NCBI RefSeq assembly: GCF_021869535.1
Contig: NW_026262593.1
Span: 53,369,318 to 53,433,317, forward strand
Reading direction: 5' to 3'
From: Mytilus californianus
Lineage: Eukaryota; Mollusca; Bivalvia; Mytilida; Mytilidae
Length of the DNA: 64,000 bases
A model generated the notes under the pieces. It was given only the letters and a program-made list of their open reading frames with translations, did not search any database and had not been told where the DNA came from. Shown piece by piece: positions 57,072 to 64,000 of the stretch. The translations under genes and the position numbers were made by a program. Each line of letters begins with the position of its first letter. Position 1 is the first letter of the stretch.

Positions 57072-58270
57072 CTAGAACACACCCGCGAAATCGCGTGCGT
57101 TGAGAGCGTGGTTGAAAGTATGTAAACTGTTGTAGGATGAATTTTTGTAAAAGATTTTTATGATTGGAGAATTTCACGAAAGGTATCAAAAGTATATAAA
57201 CATGAACTGATGTCAATACAATATTTTGAATTTTTCACGGTCAACAGTTCAAAAAATTGGATGTAAATCTACAGAATTCATGTCAACGCAAAGGTCAACT
57301 ATTTGTAGTAACATGAACGCACAATTTTTAGGAGGCGATTTGCTTTGTCACCATGCTTTTTGTTTCTTTGTGCAGAAGGCAGAAAAATCAATATGTTAAC
57401 CTTTTCAATTTCAGTCACTCGAAACGAATTCCAATAATGAAATCAGATTATCATGTGATACATGTACATTTTTTATTTGCAAATAAGATTTGAATTATGA
57501 ATAGAGCCATTGTAAATACTCAATATATTAATGAACAATGCGATTTGTGCACAAAACCGTCACATTTTACTGAAATCTGGCTTACATGTACATGTAATAA
57601 GGTGTTGACTTTTAAGAAAGCAAATTAATTCTAAAATGGGGTGCTTATTACGTCATATGAATAGACCCATAATAAAATACTCAATAAACCACAACCACTA
57701 TAAATTGACAACGCCACAATGCGATTTGTGCACAAAAACGTCATATTTTACTGAAATGGTGTCAGACTTTTCAGTGGGAAAGTTCAAACTTTACTTTATC
57801 CATAGATTTGTTTTCATTTTCACATGGCCTGGGTTGTTATATTCGTTAATTTTATCCCTTGCTTACGGCTACGCTCAGTTTAAAATTCCAAGAAGTCGGA
57901 TTTTTATCGCTTCCAGGGACCGAAGGAATGTTTGATACCAGTTCCTGTAGCTCAGGTACCCATAACATTGTATGTAATCCAGTTAGGTGTTAATGTTTTT
58001 TGTAAATTTACCAAAATTCTGTTTCATTTTAAACAGTCCTAAACAGAAGTCTTGTCTATGACCTAAAAGTCCGTCCGATGACGGAAACAATATCCTGAAG
58101 CCTTTATTTTCGTTTTCCTCCCAAAATAACCCAAACGGAATAATCATAAGCGAGGATGACAAATGCGACTATGCATGTTACCTATAGGACACAGAGGCAT
58201 GGTGATTAATTTATTGTGGAAGGAAGAGAAGCGACACACAAAATGAGGTCTTCTCATTTAATAGTATAGA
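57072..58270 (-). mobile_element. Non-autonomous Helitron, 1,199 bp
   Basis: On the minus strand: host A, then TCTATACTATTAAATGAG, and at the other end CGCGATTTCGCG hairpin, GGTGTGTT, CTAG, host T. Insertion between A and T is the Helitron rule. Ends and blocks such as ACACAAAATGAGGTCTTCTC are shared with 32259-33143. It has extra interior sequence, including a duplicated GCGATTTGTGCACAAAA segment (near 57540 and 57720). Confidence 0.8.
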
Positions 58271-58329
58271 TATAATTTACATGTGCATGTAACAGTCTTC
58301 ACAAATCTTGATTTACAAGCACAAAAACC

Positions 58330-59231
58330 AGTCAAGGGTCTAACTTAAATAAGTTATTAGAGAAAGATAACATACATTTGTTATTGTGGGCTAAAAAATA
58401 AAAAATCTGTGATAACATATGTATGTTACATGTTTCAAAGGGGCATTTTACATCCTTTATTTTGTTAAATTGTATACAAGTTCTATTGATATTATAATTG
58501 TCTTTATGTATATTAAACTTTAGAAAGATATAACAGTCCATAGTTTGCCAATCATGCCTAACACACCCATGTTATAACAGAAAAAATATGCCTGTAATAA
58601 CTAAAGGGTGTTATTACAGATTCTCTACATCTCTTCAAAGCCTTTTCTCAGACATATCACAATGTATTTTAATTTATTGTAATAAATAATGATTAGATAA
58701 AATTGAGAATGGAAATGGGGAATGTGTCAAAGAGACAACAACCCGACCATAGAACAGACAACAGCAGAAGGTCACCAACAGGTCTTCAATGCAGCGAGAA
58801 ATTCCCGCACCCGGAGGCGTCCTTCAGCTGGCCCCTAAACAAATATATATACTAGTTCAGTGATAATGAACATGTAATGAGGTTCTGCGCAAGCTTCCTA
58901 GTCATTCCCAAGTGTCTCATGTAATAAGTTAAATGCCTGTAATAACTAAGCCTTGTTATTACAGCTAAGTTTATCACTTAAAAGCATGTCTCATTGATTT
59001 ACCATGGTTGATCAAAAATGTATTAATTGAATTGGAAAATTAGTTTTCAAGGTTATGCATTAAGTTACTGCGCAAGTTTCAAGAATTCCCAAGTGCCCAC
59101 TGAAAATAAAAAAAACTATGATACATTTAACTGATAACAAACATATGTTACTACAGATTAAGAGAAAGTATCCGTAATAACACATGTATGTTATTTTTCT
59201 CTAATAACTTATTCAAGTTACACTCTTGACT
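58330..59231. mobile_element. ~900-bp fold-back element with ~56-bp TIRs
   Basis: Left arm AGTCAAGGGTCTAACTTAAA...AAGTTATTAGAGAAAGATAA; right arm is its complement ending CACTCTTGACT, about 50 of 56 bases matching. Inside, CCTGTAATAACTAA...TGTTATTACAG mini-palindromes occur twice (58591 and 58932). A truncated copy of the 17828 repeat is inserted at about 58695-58872, antisense. Confidence 0.8.
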
Positions 59232-59549
59232 GAAAACCATCATAAAATTTCTTTGAATTTAGACATGCTAGATGACGTATGAGGACCTTTTTGTTACTTT
59301 CCCAACAACAATTTTACTGGACTGGGCTGTACATGTACTCCCAAGGACTGAGATTATGGACTTTCAATGGTGTATTTAAATTCAGTGTACATTCATGAAA
59401 GTGTTATCTAATTTTCAAAAAATAAGAATTCAGAATTGGACTTAAACTAAAACTATTTCATCCTTCTTGGAAAGAAAAACAGGTTTCTTGGCAGTGCAGA
59501 GCAATAAGTATGTACATGTAGTGCACAGCCATATTAAACTTGTACATAC
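59232..59549. other. Espin intron 1, next to exon 1
   Basis: No feature recognised. Confidence 0.4.
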
Positions 59550-60019
59550 CGAGGTATTTCAGTCAGAATAAGTTTGACAACCTTCAAATTCCCTCCAACT
59601 ACTGCAAAGTGGAGACATGTAGCCCCTTTTTTAGTCTTCAACAAGAGATCACAGCTAGTATTGTTTATAATCCAATGCACAACCAAAAGCTGTCCATATA
59701 ATGAGGCAATATGAAGGGGCGTGGCTCCAACATCGTCACCTTCATCAATATTTACTTGAGTATTGGTCCACAACCATTTCACAATTTCCAAACTCCCTGA
59801 CGCCGCTGCCTCATGGAAGGCAGTAGATCCGAATTTTGTTTTCTTCGACACGTTAAACTTTTTTGTATTTATAAGATATTCAGCTAACGTCACGTTCCCA
59901 ACCCTACAAACATAATGTAAACAATTGGCCCCATCATCGTCTGTCGTGCTTTCGTCAATATTTTGTGACTGAATGAAAGCCAGATCACCCTTTTTAGCTG
60001 CAGAAAATATCCCTTTCAT
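59550..60019 (-). CDS. ESPN: Espin homologue, exon 1: N-terminal ankyrin repeats
   Basis: Espins are actin-bundling proteins of parallel-filament structures (stereocilia, microvilli, sensory protrusions); the ankyrin region binds partners such as myosin III in vertebrates. This exon encodes MKGIFSAAKKGDLAFIQSQN from ATG 60019, then about four and a half ankyrin repeats, for example FGSTAFHEAAASGSLEIVKW, VGATPLHIASLYGQLLVVHW and KGATCLHFAVVGGNLKVVKL. It ends in phase 2 at CCTCG-GTATGT. The start aligns with the vertebrate espin start, which also opens directly on a first ankyrin helix, and an in-frame stop lies upstream. The bases just before (TGTATACAG) could be an acceptor, so a 5' UTR exon, or fusion to upstream exons, is possible. 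Exons 1-10 total 2,727 bases, 908 residues; human espin is about 850. Confidence 0.93.
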
Positions 60020-60705
60020 TTCTGTATACACAAAATTGGCATTCTTTATGTCGATCCAGTTTATTAAATTTCAGTAATGTTATCTGATCTATTGGATTGT
60101 CATCTGTCCAAAATAACTCCGGAAGTTTATACAACCTGTCTAAAAATGGAATCGGAGTCGGACATTTCTGGTTTTCCGTTTGGTCCGTAAAAAATGTCTA
60201 CTCACAAAAGATGAAGGTTTGGTGCCTAACTAAATTAATACATGTGGTACAAGCAAGTCCGACGAAAGATCATGCTTACTAGACCATAGTGTTGCATTAT
60301 ATGCAAGGCTTTAACAAATGAAAAATATATTCAGAAAAAAACCTTTTCTAAAGTCTACATCAAGGATTTGTATTACCATACACATCCTCGTCTACATGCA
60401 GTAGTGGTCAAAATAAATAAAAATATGAATTTGGTTGATTATAATGGAGATATTTTCACATTAGTTGCCCTTCAAACAAAATGAACAAATTGAAACAAGT
60501 CAAACACAAAGTTCGTCAATGGAAAAAAAAAGTAATTTGTTATTGAGTAATGTATCGATGCCCTGCAATATATATTGTCCGTCAACCTATTTATATTTTT
60601 CATGATTGTATAAAATCTCTTTATTTGCAGGATAACTTCTTGTACTTAGTGAAATTATTTTCTCAATGAATCTTTATTTCTTTTCTGTTTCTTTTATGTA
60701 ATTAT
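60020..60705. other. Upstream region of espin
   Basis: No gene. The espin promoter or a 5' UTR intron should lie here; I could not identify a TATA box or initiator reliably. Confidence 0.35.
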
Positions 60706-60772
60706 AGGTCACCGTACGGCCTTCAACAATGAGAAAAAAAAAACAATATCGTATAGTCAGCTACAGTACGGT
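60706..60772 (-). mobile_element. LINE 3' fragment
   Basis: GGTCACCGTACGGCCTTCAA and CGTATAGTCAGCTA match the retroelement end. Confidence 0.6.
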
Positions 60773-60774
60773 AT

Positions 60775-60985
60775 AGCCGGTCAACACTGCGGTTGCGAAA
60801 TTTTCATTATGCTTTGGCAAGATGCGTATTGCCATTGAATTGCAACTTTTCCTCCCGAAGGTCGATTAATTGTTCTCTCGGACTACTTGATTACTCCCAC
60901 CAATAAAAAATGACCACCAATGCCATGGTGCAGTGTCAAAATAATCAGTATATTGATGGTGGCCGCAAAATGGTAGAAGTAGAAG
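60775..60985 (+). mobile_element. Diverged tRNA-derived SINE
   Basis: AGCCGGTCAACACTGCGGTTG head, CTCCCGAAGGTCGATTAATT, CCACCAATAAAAAATGACC: same modules as the 13311 SINE, without a clear ATCA tail. Followed by GTGGAGTTAAACTGACACC near 61042. Confidence 0.65.
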
Positions 60986-61126
60986 TAGGCCAACTTGCAA
61001 GTGAGTTGACCGGCCTGATGTAGAGTTAAACTGCAGTGTGTTGAATGTGGAGTTAAACTGACACCAAAAGTCAGTGAATCAATTCAAAATTGGTTAAGAA
61101 CTTACAAATTCAAAATATGCTATTCA

Positions 61127-61132
61127 TTTATT
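61127..61132 (-). terminator. Candidate polyadenylation signal of the upstream gene
   Basis: AATAAA about 100 bases beyond the tentative stop at 61231-61229. Confidence 0.35.
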
Positions 61133-61228
61133 TGAAGAAAATCATTAAAGCAAATTAAAAAGAAAAGATCATAATCCATAATATCGTCAATGCCACATAT
61201 TCTTATCGCAGATCTAGTTGTAACCATA

Positions 61229-61236
61229 TCATTTTC
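61229..61236 (-). CDS. Tentative last exon of the upstream helical gene
   Basis: Acceptor TTTTTTTGTTTCAG is strong. In phase 1 the exon adds Gly-Lys and a TGA stop, so the protein would end LERYFGK. The support is splice-site quality, phase and a nearby AATAAA; the very short coding part makes this hard to prove. Confidence 0.3.
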
Positions 61237-61424
61237 CTGAAACAAAAAAACAAATAAAATTCAATTTCTTAAAGATCCAATAGGAAAACAATTTTAAAGA
61301 AAAATATTTAAACTTCCACTTAAATACATCCTGTCGATACCTATGTTTTATCATTACACAATGTCATGTTTTTCTCTGACTATTTTAAAATTAGTAATGA
61401 CGTCTTTACTCTAAATCTTTTGGA

Positions 61425-61967
61425 TGTTGGATGTGTATACTAATATTTTAGTCTATAAATACATTTATTTATTAGATGTTATCGGCTTTGAATTAGCTTT
61501 CAGTAACTGCGAGTACTCTCAGATCCGTAGTTATGTGTGTGTGTGTTTTTTGTATCGATCTGATGAGGTAAGCCCTTTTCAATTGATTTTTATAGTTTGT
61601 TTTATGTTTTACTGTTACACCACTGTCCCAGGTTAGGAGGATGGTTTGGCGCTAGCAAACATGTTTAACCCCGCCACATTATGTATGTGCCAGCCTGTCC
61701 CAAGTCAAGAGCCTGTAATTTAATGGTTGTCGTTTGTTGCTGTATTCCGTATTTGTTTTTCGTTTATTGCTGTGTACATAAATCAGCTCGTTAGTTTTTT
61801 CTTTTAAATTTTTTTACATTTGTCATTTCGGGGTCTTTTAAAGCCTAAAATGCGGTAAGAGTTTTGCCCATTGTCGAAGGCCGTACGGTGAACTATAGTT
61901 GTTAACTTCTATGTCATTTGTTCTCTGGTTGAGAGTTGTCTCATTGACAATCATACCACAACTTATA
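61425..61967 (+). mobile_element. LINE 3' end copy, sense on plus
   Basis: Inverse of 1996-2540: CTGTTACACCACTGTCCCAG, AACCCCGCCACATTATGTAT, GGCCGTACGGTGAACTATAG, and final CATTGACAATCATACCACA. No open frame of note. Confidence 0.8.
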
Positions 61968-62239
61968 CGTAGCAAGAATGACGGTTGAAGGAAAATATAT
62001 TAGTTTTGTCTCATCAGGGGGTATATAGGATTCAACAACTGCATGATATGTACATATATGAATTCATGTCTTTTTTAAAATTATTTTTGAGATGTATTAT
62101 GTAATGTGTTATTTTGTTTTCTTGTATGCCATCAACCCCATTGGGGGTATAATAGTGCATTATTTTCAATAAATTATATGAACAATAGAAATGTGCCCTA
62201 AACATTCCTTTGAAATCTAAAAGCTACGTACTGGATCCC

Positions 62240-62440
62240 AATTATGGTCACATTAACAATAAAGACTGAGCAACACGAACCACACCAAAAACCGGGGGTG
62301 ACCAAAAATCTAAAAACTGTACACAAAACACAACATAGAAAACTAAAGACTGAGCAACACGAACCCCACCAAAAACCGGGGTTAATCTCAGGTGCTCCGG
62401 AAGGGAAAACATGTGGCACCCGTCGTGTTGCTAAAATTTA
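62240..62440 (+). repeat. Dispersed A-rich repeat with internal duplication
   Basis: AAAGACTGAGCAACACGAAC...CCAAAAACCGGGG is repeated 83 bases apart (62262 and 62345), and CAACATAGAAAACTAAAG links it to 26610-26815. Ends near GTGGCACCCGTCGTGTTGCT. Confidence 0.75.
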
Positions 62441-62528
62441 TGCATCAGTTAAATAGCATACTGAAACACCATATCGTAATTATCAGACACTTTTATGGCT
62501 GTTTAAACCGTTATAACGACTTTCCAGC

Positions 62529-62698
62529 CATAGGCGGATCCAGAGGGGGGGGGGGGCTGGGGGGCCCGGGCCCCCCCCCCCCCTTTCATGGGAAAAATTT
62601 GGTTGATTATATAGGGAATCACTGAAGCATGACTGGAGCGGCCCCCCCTTAGGTCAGTCAGCGGGCCCCCCTTAGGAAAAGTTCTGGATCCGCCACTG
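62529..62698. mobile_element. GGCGGATCC MITE with long G and C runs
   Basis: TAGGCGGATCCAGA at the left, TCTGGATCCGCCACTG at the right. Runs of 12 G and 14 C around GGGGGGCCCGGG (62547-62583) make a very stable hairpin. Such runs are prone to sequencing and assembly error. Confidence 0.85.
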
Positions 62699-62749
62699 CC
62701 AGCATTGCATAAAAGAGTATCGGCAAAACTTAAAAATAACAGATTTAAG

Positions 62750-62935
62750 ATCGAATTCCGCCGTCGTGGCAAGGTGTGTTCGACTTCGATCTTAATCAAC
62801 TAAAATTGTAGTTTTCCTACCGAAGGTCGGTTATTCTCTCCTGGTATTCTGACTTCCTCCACGAGGAAAAAACTGGCCACCAGCCAAGAGTGCTGAATGT
62901 GGCGTTAAACACCAAGAATCAATCAAGACTGATTT
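62750..62935 (+). mobile_element. tRNA-derived SINE, 3' part
   Basis: GTTTTCCTACCGAAGGTCGG, CTTCCTCCACGAGGAAAAAA and GTGGCGTTAAACACCAAGAA then ATCAATCAAG tail. The B box is lost. Confidence 0.7.
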
Positions 62936-62969
62936 ATTCCAGTTATTTCAAACATATAAAGAAACTCAC

Positions 62970-63065
62970 CGAAATATCTCTCCAACATTTGAACATCTTC
63001 GATTATGACATTCAGGACCTCTGTATCTTCAATCATATATTGATCAATTTCTCCAATTGCTGAGT
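62970..63065 (-). CDS. Unidentified helical protein, internal exon
   Basis: 96 bases, phase 1 at both ends (acceptor TTTTTTTCACAG, donor TTTCG-GTGAGT). With the G carried over it reads DSAIGEIDQYMIEDTEVLNV then IIEDVQMLERYFG, an acidic amphipathic helix. Both flanking junctions have the same form (TTC-G/GT), so exons here may be modular. No family recognised. Confidence 0.65.
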
Positions 63066-63361
63066 CTGTGAAAAAAAGTTGATGAATAGTTATCAAAATA
63101 TTAGAAACGGCACTCTAATCTCTTTCAGTCACAGTTTTTTTTTTGTATATAAACGTACCACGTTCATTGGAACACGCATAAAAAAAACCTCAGAAGCTTA
63201 TTGATCTTAGAATATATATTTCAAAATTGATATCAGTTTAAAAAAACAAGCCTCAAATCATATTCTTAAGACAAAACCAATAAGTACAGACAAGTGCGCT
63301 GATATACAATCTGAGTAATGTAACGAAGAAAAATGAAAGAATAAAAATGAAAATTACATAC
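63066..63361. other. Intron of the upstream helical gene
   Basis: 296 bases, no other feature. Confidence 0.6.
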
Positions 63362-63601
63362 CGAAACGTCCTTGAATTTCGGCCAACTCGGTTTTCAAAT
63401 CACCATTGTCTTTTGAGTCCAGATTAATATCTAGTAAGCTGAAAGCCGAATATTGCCCGAACCAACTGTCTCGGATGTAATCAACATCGTCTTTGATTTG
63501 TTCCCGATCTTTCTTTTCTGGAATTATTTTTTTTATCTTTTTGAACCGCTTCTCCATAGCCTTCGACATTCTTTTCATATCTTTAATTAAACATTCTGTT
63601 T
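63362..63601 (-). CDS. Unidentified helical protein, upstream exon
   Basis: 240 bases, phase 1 at both ends (acceptor TTTAACTTCCAG, donor TTTCG-GTATGT). Reads ETECLIKDMKRMSKAMEKRF then KKIKKIIPEKKDREQIKDDV, a strongly charged stretch likely to form a coiled coil, followed by SWFGQYSAFSLLDINLDSKD and ELAEIQGRFG. The gene continues upstream beyond this exon, possibly beyond the window. It is on the same strand as espin and 3.3 kb before its start. I do not recognise the protein. Confidence 0.65.
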
Positions 63602-63689
63602 CTGGAAGTTAAAGTTAGAGATGTATATAATATTGCTTACATGGAATAGAAATTTCTTTTTTGGGGTTAGGAAAAACATTCTGGAATAT

Positions 63690-63740
63690 GATACCTTAAT
63701 TACTAAAATACATTCTACATAGCTTTATATTTACACCTAT
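63690..63740. repeat. Short motif shared with 1560-1610
   Basis: ACATTCTACATAG then TTTATATTTACACCTATGCG, as in the BTB intron. Confidence 0.6.
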
Positions 63741-63854
63741 GCGTATATAATATGTTTTCAAACAAGGGAAGATTATATAGCATTATTTATAACAAAGTTT
63801 CCATAACGATCTTCTGTTACGAGTAATAACTAAACGTTAACACCGATATTGAGG

Positions 63855-64000
63855 GAATATGGATGGGGCTCCTTCATTTCTGCATTCTTTAATTTTTAGG
63901 CCATTTTTATCTACTCTTTATATTTTTTGCCCATTTTTATCTACTCTTTATATTTTAGCATTTCGTTATTCCCTATTTCTTTAATTTTTTGGTCTATTTT
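63855..64000 (+). repeat. Low-complexity repeat, cut by the window end
   Basis: GGATGGGGCTCCTTCATTTC edge and ATCTACTCTTTATATTTT units; the right edge is outside the window. Confidence 0.7.

Noticed and set aside
1-64000. A novel prokaryotic-style defence or biosynthetic system
   Set aside because: There are no clustered open genes; the window is an intron-rich animal locus, and the unusual content is repeat biology.

Overview
The window is animal nuclear DNA: AT-rich, intron-rich and crowded with dispersed repeats. The repeat set (tRNA-headed SINEs with ATCA-type tails, a LINE-like reverse transcriptase fragment joined to a very common 3' repeat, arrays of ~165-bp cores ending in a GCCCC/GGGGC hairpin, and CAGTGGCGGATCC-ended MITEs) points to a bivalve, most likely a marine mussel close to Mytilus. 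That assignment rests on recognition of repeat types, not on a search.

The main gene is an espin homologue (actin-bundling ankyrin protein) on the minus strand, spread over about 49 kb. I could place nine exons with matching splice phases and one tentative terminal exon: 60019-59550, 47939-47756, 47354-47169, 34981-34859, 24683-24203, 21899-21131, 19432-19189, 13714-13544, 12511-12432 and possibly 10870-10852. Joined, they predict about 908 residues: nine to ten ankyrin repeats, a long disordered Ser/Thr-rich linker with a proline-rich stretch, a WH2-like segment, and the start of the espin actin-bundling module. Human espin is of similar length. The C-terminal end is the least certain part.

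Downstream of espin, also on the minus strand, lies a compact two-exon BTB/POZ gene (3672-3324 and 1538-1114, 257 residues). Upstream of espin, on the same strand, are the 3' exons of an unrecognised helical, charged protein (63601-63362, 63065-62970, perhaps ending at 61229) whose 5' end is outside the window. Its last clear exon could also splice in frame to espin exon 1.

Everything else is intron or intergenic DNA made largely of mobile elements. The most informative are: three copies of a repeat that carries a decayed hammerhead-ribozyme fold; two non-autonomous Helitrons with recognisable TC and hairpin-CTAG ends; a recent 1.46-kb tandem duplication flanked by two copies of a TIR element; a 3-kb array of ~165-bp units with a 509-bp higher-order repeat; several MITEs, some with their empty target sites readable in the same window; and a near-perfect palindrome with ~65-bp arms. 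No rRNA gene, intact tRNA gene, CRISPR array or bacterial operon was seen.
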